DNA of 6,609 bases from NCBI GenBank assembly GCA_903847195.1, contig CAINCZ010000071.1, positions 1 to 6,609 on the forward strand. Reading direction: 5' to 3'. The translations under genes were made by a program, and so were the position numbers. Under the pieces are notes generated by a model, which saw nothing but the letters and a program-made list of their open reading frames with translations, was not told the origin of the DNA and searched no databases. Positions within the stretch are counted from its first letter, which is position 1; each line of letters starts with the position of its first letter. This document shows positions 1-6,516 of this stretch, in pieces. The DNA is from an uncultured Acidobacteriota bacterium (GTDB lineage: Bacteria > Acidobacteriota > Terriglobia > Terriglobales > CAINCZ01).

Positions 1-168
1 CGTGTCAAATCGCAGCTTGGAGCCCTCATAGAAGCCCCTCAGGACCAAAACCTTGCCTTCGTATTGGGCGCGGATGCCTCCCTCGATATCCTTGCGGTCG
101 GCGCGGGCCAGAACAAGTGCGAGAAGCAATAAGAGAGATGATGCGAGCAGTTTCGCTTTGATGGTCAT
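1..168 (-). CDS. 5' end of a small secreted protein, function unknown (truncated by window edge)
   Basis: An open frame begins with ATG at 168 and stays open for 56 codons to the window edge. It is the N-terminus of a larger protein whose remainder lies to the left. The start reads MTIKAKLLAS, followed by a run of Leu/Ala/Val to about residue 20 and an ARA-D junction at residues 21-24, a textbook Sec signal peptide with signal peptidase I cleavage. The mature part begins DRKDIEG and contains YEGKVLVLRGFYEGSKLRFD. This looks like the short beta-rich N-terminal module I associate with secreted acidobacterial proteins, some of which continue into a TonB-like C-terminal domain; that likeness is from memory and weak. 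No convincing Shine-Dalgarno lies upstream of the ATG. The frame was chosen because only this minus-strand frame gives a signal peptide. Function is not assigned. Confidence 0.7.
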   Translation of the reverse strand, partial: MTIKAKLLASSLLLLLALVLARADRKDIEGGIRAQYEGKVLVLRGFYEGSKLRFDT

Positions 169-210
169 GGCGGCTATGAGCGCCAATGGTAACTCGGGAC
201 AAAACCTGCA

Positions 211-235
211 ACAACAACAAAGAAGGCCCCGCCTT
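211..235 (-). terminator. Weak hairpin plus T-rich tract after the Gln-rich gene
   Basis: On the minus strand, about 40 nt after the stop codon at 275-277, AAGGC-GGG-GCCTT forms a 5-bp stem with a 3-nt loop (235 down to 223). It is followed by CTTTGTTGTTGT. The stem is short and the T tract is interrupted by G residues, so this is only a candidate intrinsic terminator. It would separate the Gln-rich gene from the truncated gene starting at 168. Confidence 0.35.
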
Positions 236-274
236 ATGAGCGGAGCCAGTGAACTTTGCGCCAAACCGCAGCGG

Positions 275-733
275 CTAACGTTTCTGCAACTGCGCCTGCG
301 TAGTGGCCTGGGGCATGATCGGTTGCGTGCTGGCGCTGGCGGGCGGCGGCGTGGATTGTACCTGCTGCATCTGCTGCAATGCCGTTTGCAGGGCCAGTTG
401 ACCGCCCTGAAGCATCTGCTGCATCTGTTGCAGGTGCTGGAGCTGCGCCTGTTGCAGGGCCTGCTGGGCAGCCTGCAGCGCGCGTTGCGCTTCGTCGCGG
501 CGCTGCTGCGCCTGCTGCGCGGCCTGTAGCGCCTGCTGCTGCGCCTGCTGCGCCGACTCCACCTTTTGCTGCAAGTTACTCTGCGCGGCCTGCGCCTGTT
601 CGAGGGCTTGCAGCGCCTGGTCTACGGTCGCGAGCGATTTATCCGCTGCTGGAGCCTGCTTCTGCTGGGCATGGGCCGGTCCCACAGCGGCCAGAATGCA
701 TATTAAAGCGGTGATAGTAAGGAACCGTCTCAT
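275..733 (-). CDS. Secreted Gln/Ala-rich probable coiled-coil protein (152 aa), function unknown
   Basis: ATG at 733 is preceded by a perfect GGAGG (743-739) at 5-nt spacing, and translation opens with a signal peptide (MRRFLTITALICILAAVG, cleavage after AHA at residues 20-22). Upstream in-frame starts would bury this signal sequence and were rejected. The mature protein is about one third glutamine (roughly 45 Gln in 152 residues) and the rest is largely Ala and Leu. Residues 34-125 look like a continuous helix with hydrophobics at 3/4 spacing (L34, V37, L41, L44; later L86, L93, L98, L101), suggesting a coiled coil. The C-terminal 25 residues are Ser/Thr/Pro/Gln-rich and probably disordered. 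There are no cysteines beyond the signal region and no catalytic motif. It is presumably periplasmic or exported. A 19-bp direct repeat with a 33-bp period lies inside the gene, suggesting growth by internal duplication. The family is not recognised. The gene stands alone between two terminator-like hairpins. Confidence 0.8.
   Translation of the reverse strand: MRRFLTITALICILAAVGPAHAQQKQAPAADKSLATVDQALQALEQAQAAQSNLQQKVESAQQAQQQALQAAQQAQQRRDEAQRALQAAQQALQQAQLQHLQQMQQMLQGGQLALQTALQQMQQVQSTPPPASASTQPIMPQATTQAQLQKR
502..553. repeat. 19-bp exact direct repeat with 33-bp period inside the Gln-rich gene
   Basis: The 19 bases at 502-520 recur exactly at 535-553, 33 bp apart (11 codons, so in frame). 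Both copies encode AQQAQQ-type peptide on the minus strand. The surrounding 430-560 stretch is dense in CTGCTG/GCGCCT words, consistent with slippage-prone low-complexity coding DNA. Confidence 0.75.
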
Positions 734-738
734 CCGAG

Positions 739-743
739 CCTCC
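739..743 (-). promoter_or_regulatory. Strong Shine-Dalgarno (GGAGG) deciding the start of the Gln-rich gene
   Basis: GGAGG on the minus strand lies 5 nt before ATG 733. It fixes this ATG, rather than in-frame starts up to 853, as the translation start, in agreement with the signal peptide that follows. Confidence 0.75.
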
Positions 744-952
744 AATCCGTTCGCTGCGGCTCGTCGCCGGGCGAACCTACCTTCTGCGGGTACATGGAAG
801 AATCCCCGCATTGGAACTGGTGCCATTTCACATGGTCGCAAGGAGAAATACAACGAGAGATGTGACTAAAGTAACCAAGAGCATTAACGCCTTTCCAGGC
901 AACTGACACCGAGGGACCCCTTCGGGACGGACGGAACAAGGCTGGGCCGTCG
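744..952. other. Intergenic region with no gene; leader of the Gln-rich gene
   Basis: Between the phosphatase terminator and the Gln-rich gene there is about 210 bp without a credible reading frame. A frame at 730-987 on the minus strand lacks an RBS and starts inside the terminator stem. The promoter of the Gln-rich gene should lie here, but no good -35/-10 pair is visible. A -24-like TGGCAC occurs at 825-820 on the minus strand but has no GC at the required -12 position. A small GCCT-GGAA-AGGC hairpin lies near 890-901. Confidence 0.5.
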
Positions 953-998
953 AAAAAGCGACGACCCCACGTTCGCCAGAGCGGCAAACGTGGGGTTG
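953..998 (-). terminator. Long hairpin with T-run: intrinsic terminator of the phosphatase gene
   Basis: On the minus strand, starting 29 nt past the phosphatase stop codon, bases 998-987 pair with 973-962. This is 12 bp including one G-T wobble, with core CCCCACGTT/AACGTGGGG. After one C/A mismatch a further GCC/GGC pairing (985-983 with 977-975) closes a 5-nt loop. Four nucleotides after the stem comes TTTTT (957-953). Position, stability and T-run fit an intrinsic terminator. The near-symmetric GC-rich palindrome could also belong to a dispersed intergenic repeat family. Confidence 0.7.
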
Positions 999-1027
999 CA
1001 GGATCAGCCTGTCGAGGCGGCGCCTTG

Positions 1028-2662
1028 CTAGTTCGCGGGTGCAGCCGAAGGGGTCACCATCGACTCCCAGCGCACGCGGCCGACAGCGCTGGCAGGCTTG
1101 TTGATGCCAAGCAGTGAACTGAGCGTCACGACAAGGTCGGTCGGCTCCGCTGGTTGGCGATATACACCGGGTTTGAACTGCGGCCCGTAAAACGCCAGCG
1201 GCACGTGGGAGTCGTAGGAAAAGGGCATTCCGTGCCCGGTGCCGGAGTTGTAGGCAATCAGAAACGGTTTGGAAAAGGCGAATACAAACCAGGACGGCAG
1301 CGGCGAGTAGCTGTTGCGCAGTTTTTCGGCGAAGACGTAGTTCGGGATGTTGCCGGCGGCCAGTTGCACGCGGGTGGCGAAGCCAAGGGCGCCATTGCGG
1401 ACCAGCGCTTCGCCGACCATGCTCTCGGCGTCGGACTCTTTGACGCCTGCCTTGGTGAAGGCCTCGGCGTTAAGAAAGAAGCGCGGATAGTCACTGCGCA
1501 AAATGTAGGGCACGATCTCGGGCTTTGCATTGGCGGGGCCCGGCTTGGCCAGGCGGGAGGAAATCTCGGTATTGATGAGCTGCTGCAGTTCGCGTCCATT
1601 GAAGTTGCGGGCCGGGATGCGAAGCTTGCCGGCATATTCGGGCAGCGGGGCAACACCGTGGTCGGCGGTGAGGGCGACGACAAAATTACCGGCGCCGAAG
1701 CGCTCGTTGAGATAGACAAAGAAGGCGCTGAGTTGACGATCGAGAGCGGTCATCATCTCGCGCTCTTCGACGGAGTCGGGGCCAAACCTATGGCCCAAAA
1801 TGTCATGCGATGAGAGGCTGACGCTGAGCAGGTCGGTAACCGGGCCACTGCCGAGTTGCTCATTTTCGATCAAGGCGCGGGCGAAGTCGAAGGTGTAGTC
1901 GTTGGCAAAGGGAGTAGGCCCCACCACGTTATAGAAGGGAGCGGGCTTACCTTTGCCTGTATCCGGGGCGGTGGAGAGCAGCAATTTGCCGGCAGCGTCC
2001 TTCCACTCGCGATTGAGATACCTGGCCGTGTTGCCGGCCTGATTGAAGCTGACGACCCAGGCCGGGGCCTGCTGCATGTAATAGCTGGAGGTGATCCATG
2101 CACCGCTGGCGGTGTCGACCCAATAGGCGGCGTTGGCGGAGTGGCCGACCGGCAGAATGGCGGCGCGGTCCTTGAGGGCGATGCCGAAAACGCGCGCGCG
2201 CCCGCCGGTGGCAAGCTTCAGTTCGTCGCCCAGCGCACTCGTCAACAGTTTGCGCGGCGAGGCAGAGGAGCCGGCAACGGTGGCGCCCAGATTCGTGGTG
2301 GCCTCGTCTTCAACGCTGGTCACCACGCGCCCTCGCGCGGGGTCGAACCACTCATTGGCCATGATGCCGTGCCCTAGCGTGTAGGTGCCGGTGCCGATTG
2401 TAGCGTGGCCGGGAGCGGTCTCGGTGTTGGCGTATTCGTAGTGGCAGTTCGGATACCACGCGCCGCGGTCGAGCAGCACACGAAATCCGGAAGGACCAAA
2501 TCCGTTATAGAAGCGCTCGAGCATGTCCGCGCGCAGCTGGTCGATCACGAGGATCACGACGATGCGGGGTTTGGCATCGTAGGCACTGGCAAAACCGGGC
2601 GAGGCCGATCCGAGAACCAGCAGAACAATGAGCAGGACGGCAACGATTCTGGCAGATTTCAT
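1028..2662 (-). CDS. Secreted PafA-like alkaline phosphatase / type I phosphodiesterase family protein (544 aa)
   Basis: Exported phosphomonoesterase or phosphodiesterase of the alkaline phosphatase superfamily (Phosphodiest/PafA-like), expected to release phosphate from organic esters in the periplasm or outside the cell. ATG 2662 opens MKSARIVAVLLIVLLVLG, and an ASA motif (25-27) gives a Sec signal cleavage before Tyr28. A TTG at 2716 would put 18 residues ahead of the signal peptide and was rejected. Active-site residues are visible in order. These are metal ligand D41 (VIDQLRADML), nucleophile T82 in ETAPGHATIGTGT, N103 in MANEWFD, and K164/R166 in the LKDR motif that marks PafA-type monoesterases. 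Metal ligands D287 and H291 (SSHDILGH), D334/H335 (TADHGV), and a C-terminal His (H477 in GTGHG, with H486 nearby) follow. Spacings agree with the PafA residue pattern (nucleophile to Asn 21; D287 to D334 47). The family is therefore clear and complete; the natural substrate is not. The gene lies 153 bp downstream of ntrX and is probably transcribed separately. Confidence 0.92.
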   Translation of the reverse strand: MKSARIVAVLLIVLLVLGSASPGFASAYDAKPRIVVILVIDQLRADMLERFYNGFGPSGFRVLLDRGAWYPNCHYEYANTETAPGHATIGTGTYTLGHGIMANEWFDPARGRVVTSVEDEATTNLGATVAGSSASPRKLLTSALGDELKLATGGRARVFGIALKDRAAILPVGHSANAAYWVDTASGAWITSSYYMQQAPAWVVSFNQAGNTARYLNREWKDAAGKLLLSTAPDTGKGKPAPFYNVVGPTPFANDYTFDFARALIENEQLGSGPVTDLLSVSLSSHDILGHRFGPDSVEEREMMTALDRQLSAFFVYLNERFGAGNFVVALTADHGVAPLPEYAGKLRIPARNFNGRELQQLINTEISSRLAKPGPANAKPEIVPYILRSDYPRFFLNAEAFTKAGVKESDAESMVGEALVRNGALGFATRVQLAAGNIPNYVFAEKLRNSYSPLPSWFVFAFSKPFLIAYNSGTGHGMPFSYDSHVPLAFYGPQFKPGVYRQPAEPTDLVVTLSSLLGINKPASAVGRVRWESMVTPSAAPAN

Positions 2663-2731
2663 CTTGCGTTCCGTGTCCCTTCGGCAAGTTGTTTTGCAAC
2701 CTGCGGAGCCAAGCAATTCAGTGTACCTGCC

Positions 2732-2761
2732 AGCTTAGGTTCTCGCGACGCAGGCGGTCAA
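2732..2761 (-). promoter_or_regulatory. Possible sigma-70 promoter for the phosphatase gene
   Basis: On the minus strand TTGACC (2761-2756, 5 of 6 to the -35 consensus) is followed after 18 bp by TAAGCT (2737-2732), which matches the -10 consensus at only three positions. Location about 70 bp before the ATG is sensible. The weak -10 keeps this a candidate only. Confidence 0.3.
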
Positions 2762-2775
2762 ATGAACGGCTGCTG

Positions 2776-2808
2776 AAAAAGGCGGCGGCAACGGAACAGA
2801 GCGCCGGC
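2776..2808 (-). terminator. Possible weak terminator after ntrX
   Basis: On the minus strand, 10 nt past the ntrX stop, CGGCG (2806-2802) can pair with CGCCG (2787-2783) around a 14-nt loop. CC and TTTTT (2780-2776) follow. The 5-bp stem with a large loop is marginal, so read-through from ntrYX into the phosphatase gene cannot be excluded. Confidence 0.3.
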
Positions 2809-2815
2809 ACGTGAG

Positions 2816-4165
2816 CTACTCCTTCACCGCGATTCCCAACGCTTTCATCTTGCGGTAAAGGTGACTGCGCTCCAGCCCCAACACTTCAGCGGCACGGCTG
2901 ACGTTTCCGTGGTTCTCGTCGAGCTTCTTCAAAATGTAATCGCGCTCGTAGGCAGCCCGGGCCTGACTGAGGCTGCTGAAGTGTGCGCCCCGGCGGCCTC
3001 CATCGCGATGAATGAGCGGCGGGAGATGCTTGCGCTCGATGCGGGCGACGGCCGGGTTCATGATGACCACGCGCTCGATCACGTTGCGCAACTCGCGCAC
3101 ATTGCCGGGCCACGAATAGCGCATCAGGGCATCAACTGCGTCGTCGACAATCTCCTTGCCACGACGGCTGTATGCAGCGGCGAATTCGCGCAGGAAGTGG
3201 CGCGCAAGCTGCGGAATGTCTTCGCGCCGTTCGCGGAGCGGCGGCACGTGAAAAGGAACGACATTGAGACGGTAGAAAAGATCTTCACGGAAATTGCCGG
3301 TGGAGATTTCCTCTTCGAGATTCTTGTTGGTCGAGGCAATCACGCGCACGTCAACGCTGATCAACTCCTCGCTGCCCAAGGGCGCGAAGCGCTGCTCGTC
3401 GAGCGTGCGCAGGACCTTCGCCTGGGTCTTAAGGCTCATATCTCCGATTTCGTCGAGAAACAGCGTCCCGCCATCGGCTTTCTGAAAACGTCCCTCTTTG
3501 TCGGCAGTGGCCCCAGGAAAGGCTCCTTTGAGGTGCCCGAAAAGCTCGGTCTCGATCAAGTCTTCAGGGATGGCAGCGCAGTTGACCTCGACAAACGTTG
3601 CGTCCTTGCGCAGGCTCTGCGCGTGGATGGCGCGGGCGACGAGTTCTTTGCCCGTACCCGACTCCCCGTAAATCAGAACGCGGCCGTTCGTGGGCGCCAT
3701 AAGCGCGATCTGCTGGCGCAGCGCCTTGACCGGCACGCTGTCACCGACGATCTGCCCGCGGGCTAACAGTTGGCGCTTGAGATCGCGATTCTCATCCCGC
3801 AACTTCTTGGCTTCGGCGGCATTCTTGACGAGTATCAGAATCTTTTCCAGCGAAAGAGGCTTTTCGAGGAAGTCAAAGGCGCCGAGCTTGGTCGCGCGCA
3901 CAGCCACCTCGATGTTGCCATGGCCGCTGATCATGATTACTTCCGGCGGATTGCCGAGTTCGCGGATCTTCTCGAGCGTCTCCAACCCATCGATGCCAGG
4001 CAGCCACACGTCGAGCAGGACCACATCAAAACCGTGCTGGCCGAGGCAGTCGAGACCTACTTCACCGCTCTCGGCAACGGCAACTGAATAGCCTTCGTCT
4101 TCGAGTGCGCCCTGGAGCGACTCGCGGATACTGCTCTCGTCATCAATAATGAGGATGTTATGCAT
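2816..4165 (-). CDS. ntrX: NtrX-type sigma-54-dependent response regulator (449 aa)
   Basis: Cytoplasmic transcription activator, partner of the kinase encoded just upstream. The receiver domain spans about residues 1-120, with acidic pair D8/D9, phospho-acceptor D52 (LLDVWLPG), S80 and K102. The AAA+ sigma-54-interacting domain spans about 140-370, with Walker A GESGTGKE at 167-174, Walker B FLDEIGD with D238/E239, FREDLFYRL at 292-300 carrying the likely arginine finger, and sensor II WPGNVREL at 352-359. A Fis-type HTH lies at about 407-446. The ending ERDYILKKLDENHGNVSRAA...RSHLYRKMKALG is the hallmark of the NtrX branch rather than NtrC. ATG 4165 was chosen because it starts directly at the receiver beta-1 strand (MHNILIIDDE). 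The frame could begin 21 codons earlier, but that extension overlaps the kinase gene and resembles nothing. There is no Shine-Dalgarno, and the 8-bp overlap with ntrY implies translational coupling. Oddity: the sigma-54 contact loop reads GAFPGA (214-219) instead of GAFTGA. Confidence 0.93.
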   Translation of the reverse strand: MHNILIIDDESSIRESLQGALEDEGYSVAVAESGEVGLDCLGQHGFDVVLLDVWLPGIDGLETLEKIRELGNPPEVIMISGHGNIEVAVRATKLGAFDFLEKPLSLEKILILVKNAAEAKKLRDENRDLKRQLLARGQIVGDSVPVKALRQQIALMAPTNGRVLIYGESGTGKELVARAIHAQSLRKDATFVEVNCAAIPEDLIETELFGHLKGAFPGATADKEGRFQKADGGTLFLDEIGDMSLKTQAKVLRTLDEQRFAPLGSEELISVDVRVIASTNKNLEEEISTGNFREDLFYRLNVVPFHVPPLRERREDIPQLARHFLREFAAAYSRRGKEIVDDAVDALMRYSWPGNVRELRNVIERVVIMNPAVARIERKHLPPLIHRDGGRRGAHFSSLSQARAAYERDYILKKLDENHGNVSRAAEVLGLERSHLYRKMKALGIAVKE

Positions 4166-6422
4166 GGGTTTTACTAGCGACCGATCCGTCCGATACCATC
4201 TCACCATTCTGCACAGCGGAATCCTCAAGCGGCAATTCGATCACGAAGCGGGCGCCGATGGGAAGATTTTCCTCCACGCGAATCGTCCCCTGGTGATCCT
4301 CAACAATCCGGCTGACGATGGCAAGACCGAGACCTGTACCGCGCTTCTTCGTAGAAAAGTATGGCAGAAAGAGCTTCTCTTTCGTCTCGGGAGAAACGCC
4401 GTGGCCGGTGTCAGCGACGGCGATCTCGACCATATCCTTGCCCGAGACCAGCGCCGTGCTGATCTGCACCTCGCGCAGGAGCGCATCCTGCATGGCCTCG
4501 ACCGCATTGTCGACCAGGTTTGCAATGGCGCGCTGCATTGCCTGGGGATCGGCCTGCACGCGCGGTAACCCGGGCGCAAGGTCCGTCTCCAGTTTTACGT
4601 TATCGAGCCGACCGCCGAACAACGCGAGCGCGGCCTGCACAATCGTGTTGATGTCGGACGGCGCAGTCCGCGAGGTCGGGAAGCGCGCCAGTGTCGAGAA
4701 CTCATCGACCAGTGTGCGAACGGTCTCCACGGCGTTGCGGATCGCCTCGGCACAGGAGCGAATTACGTTGAGCGACTGCGCATCAGGGGTGGCGCCGCGC
4801 TCGAGATGCCGGCGGATGCGCTCGGCTGAGAGCGCGATGGGCGTGAGCGGATTCTTGATTTCGTGCGCTACCCGGCGCGCAACTTCGCGCCAGGCCGCTT
4901 GCTTTTGCGCCTTCAGCAGATCGGAGAGATCCTCGAAAACGAGAACATAGCCGAGCCTCTGGCGGTCTACATGGAGAGGCGAGACAGTAACCGCGAGGTT
5001 CAGGGTCTGGCGATCCCAAACGATTTCCATAGGATACGTCAGCGTACCCATGCGGTCGGACTGGCGGAGCATGGGCCTGACGTCTTCCAGTATCTCAGCA
5101 GGAAAAGCATCTTCCAGGCTCGTGCCGATGGCAAACTGGGCACCGGCGGAATGGAATATACGCGACAAGGCCGTGTTGCCGTGAGTGATCCGGCGCTGCG
5201 CATCGAGCGAAAGGACACCGGTGGGAATGCTCTCGAGGATCGTCTCCATGTGGCGGCGACGCTGCTCGATCGCCGCGTTGGCTTCGGCCAGGGAGCGACT
5301 GGATGCTTCCAGTTGGAGCCGGTTGGCTTCCAAGTCGGACGCCATTCGATTGAAGGACTGAACGAGTTTTCCTAATTCGTCATGGGCCGCAACATCAACA
5401 CGGTAATCGAAGTGTCCACGGGATATCTGCTCGGTGGCCGCCGCCAGCGCGGCGACGGGGCGGGTAACGAACTTGGAAAGGAACAGCGCGAACCAAGTGG
5501 ATGCAAACAGCACCAGCACTGTAAGCAACAGCAGCAAACCCATGTATGTACGGCGCACCAACTTCTGCTCGCGACTGAGTTCAGCGTAGCGGCGCTCGCT
5601 GCGCTCGACCTCGGCGAGCACCGCCGAGAAGTTCGCGGGCAGCGGCATGCCGACCAGGATACGGCCGTAACCTCCAACCGCGGCCGTGCCGATCATGTAC
5701 TCCCTGCCCTTGAATTGCAGCGGACGAGGGCGCGCACTATGCAGTTCCCCTTCCGTCGGCATGCCAGACAGAATCTTCGGCCAATCATCGGGGATATGGT
5801 GGCTGGCCGCTAATTGCTCGCCGACCAAAGCAACGGCAAAGCCCCCCTGCAGGGTAGGCTCGTGCCGGCGAAACTCAGCCACAATGGGGGCAAAGTTGCC
5901 CGTGGCAAAAGCGCGCTGAACGTCGGGCGCAAGCGCGATTTCTCGGGCCTCAGCTTGCGCATCGGCTGCGGCATAACCGCTGAGCAGGTTGGCTACCGCG
6001 GTCGTATCCTGCTGCACCTGCTGCACCGGACGTGAGAACCACTTATCAATCGAGCGGTTCATCAGTCCGTAGGCAAAGAGAAAAAGGAAGATGACGGGTG
6101 CAAACGAGAGAAGCAGAGCCCCCAGCACCATCCGGGTGCGAAAGTTGGACCCCAGCACTCCGCCGCGCCGCTCCGCATAAAGTTTCAACAAGGTGCGGAT
6201 CAGCACAAAGGTGAGAGCGAGCAACAATAAGAAGATGAGCGCTGAAAGCGCAGCATAAACCAGCGGCGGTTCATTGCTGGTGGGACGGAAGAAGGGCAGG
6301 TCGAAAGCCTGTTGTGAAAATATCACCGCAAAAAGCAGGGCGATGCCGATTGCCAGCCCTGTGATGAGAGGGCGGCGGGACTTGGGGCGCGGCGGTTTTG
6401 CATTCTCGGCAGACACGCTCAC
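4158..6422 (-). CDS. ntrY: NtrY-type membrane sensor histidine kinase (754 aa)
   Basis: Inner-membrane sensor kinase that phosphorylates NtrX, classically linked to nitrogen status, redox or envelope signals. The order of domains is that of NtrY. Three N-terminal membrane segments lie at about 19-37, 54-78 and 98-121, then a periplasmic region at about 122-292. A fourth membrane segment (293-315) leads into HAMP (about 313-367), a linker helix and PAS (about 389-500). HisKA follows with H520 in VAHEIKNPLTPIALSAERIR, then HATPase with N-box NLVDNAVEAM (635-644), G1 DTGHG (671-675), F-box LPYFSTKKRG and G2 GTGLGL (695-700). Everything needed for activity is present. The first start is GTG at 6422, just after an in-frame TAA. 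A second GTG two codons later (6416) sits 8 nt from the AGGA ribosome-binding element, against 2 nt for the first, so 6416 is an equally good start. The stop overlaps the ntrX ATG by 8 bp, making a two-gene operon. Confidence 0.93.
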   Translation of the reverse strand: MSVSAENAKPPRPKSRRPLITGLAIGIALLFAVIFSQQAFDLPFFRPTSNEPPLVYAALSALIFLLLLALTFVLIRTLLKLYAERRGGVLGSNFRTRMVLGALLLSFAPVIFLFLFAYGLMNRSIDKWFSRPVQQVQQDTTAVANLLSGYAAADAQAEAREIALAPDVQRAFATGNFAPIVAEFRRHEPTLQGGFAVALVGEQLAASHHIPDDWPKILSGMPTEGELHSARPRPLQFKGREYMIGTAAVGGYGRILVGMPLPANFSAVLAEVERSERRYAELSREQKLVRRTYMGLLLLLTVLVLFASTWFALFLSKFVTRPVAALAAATEQISRGHFDYRVDVAAHDELGKLVQSFNRMASDLEANRLQLEASSRSLAEANAAIEQRRRHMETILESIPTGVLSLDAQRRITHGNTALSRIFHSAGAQFAIGTSLEDAFPAEILEDVRPMLRQSDRMGTLTYPMEIVWDRQTLNLAVTVSPLHVDRQRLGYVLVFEDLSDLLKAQKQAAWREVARRVAHEIKNPLTPIALSAERIRRHLERGATPDAQSLNVIRSCAEAIRNAVETVRTLVDEFSTLARFPTSRTAPSDINTIVQAALALFGGRLDNVKLETDLAPGLPRVQADPQAMQRAIANLVDNAVEAMQDALLREVQISTALVSGKDMVEIAVADTGHGVSPETKEKLFLPYFSTKKRGTGLGLAIVSRIVEDHQGTIRVEENLPIGARFVIELPLEDSAVQNGEMVSDGSVASKTHA

Positions 6423-6442
6423 AGTCCTCGGCTGATGATGCC

Positions 6443-6474
6443 ATTATACGTGTGGTCATACATGTGATTGCCAA
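6443..6474 (-). promoter_or_regulatory. Probable ntrYX promoter, very short leader
   Basis: A perfect TATAAT on the minus strand (6448-6443) lies about 20 bp before the first ntrY GTG. The best -35 candidate is TTGGCA (6474-6469, 5 of 6), at a long 20-bp spacing. Transcription would begin near 6436, leaving a leader of only about 14-20 nt that still holds the GAGGA ribosome-binding element. The -10 is strong evidence; the -35 is doubtful. Confidence 0.5.
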
Positions 6475-6493
6475 TGCTGATTCTGCAACCAAA

Positions 6494-6506
6494 AGCGCGG
6501 GGCGCT
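6494..6506. repeat. Small perfect inverted repeat upstream of the tRNA -10 element
   Basis: AGCGC-GGG-GCGCT, a 5-bp perfect inverted repeat with 3-nt loop, lies in the spacer region just upstream of the tRNA-Phe -10 box. It could be an operator-like site or chance in GC-rich DNA. Confidence 0.4.
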
Positions 6507-6507
6507 C

Positions 6508-6516
6508 TGCTATAAT
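6508..6516 (+). promoter_or_regulatory. Extended -10 promoter of the tRNA-Phe gene
   Basis: TGC directly precedes a perfect TATAAT (6511-6516), giving an extended -10 element 16 bp before the mature tRNA 5' end. No recognisable -35 stands 16-18 bp upstream, which extended -10 promoters tolerate. Transcription should begin near 6523, leaving a leader of about 10 nt for RNase P to remove. Confidence 0.65.

Noticed and set aside
379..714. Plus-strand open frame rich in Ala/Pro/Arg opposite the Gln-rich gene
   Set aside because: It is a shadow of the repetitive CTG/GCG codons of the minus-strand gene, with no RBS and no recognisable protein character. The minus strand has a signal peptide and GGAGG.
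820..825. TGGCAC on the minus strand as a sigma-54 -24 element for the Gln-rich gene
   Set aside because: No GC follows at the required distance of 10 bases after GG; the nearest TGC is 3 bases too far.
730..987. 85-codon minus-strand frame between the phosphatase and the Gln-rich gene
   Set aside because: It starts within the terminator stem, has no RBS, and its translation is rich in Trp, Arg, Cys and His without any fold signature.
1154..1813. Long plus-strand open frame opposite the phosphatase gene
   Set aside because: It lies antisense to a phosphatase with a complete active-site set. GC-rich coding DNA often leaves an open antisense frame, and the translation has no domain-like pattern.
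2861..3766. 301-codon plus-strand open frame opposite ntrX
   Set aside because: It is antisense to conserved receiver/AAA+ motifs, lacks an RBS, and its length follows from the codon bias of ntrX.
6464..6474. TTGGCAAT upstream of ntrY as a sigma-54 -24 element
   Set aside because: The bases at the -12 position read TA instead of GC, and a perfect TATAAT downstream points to sigma-70.
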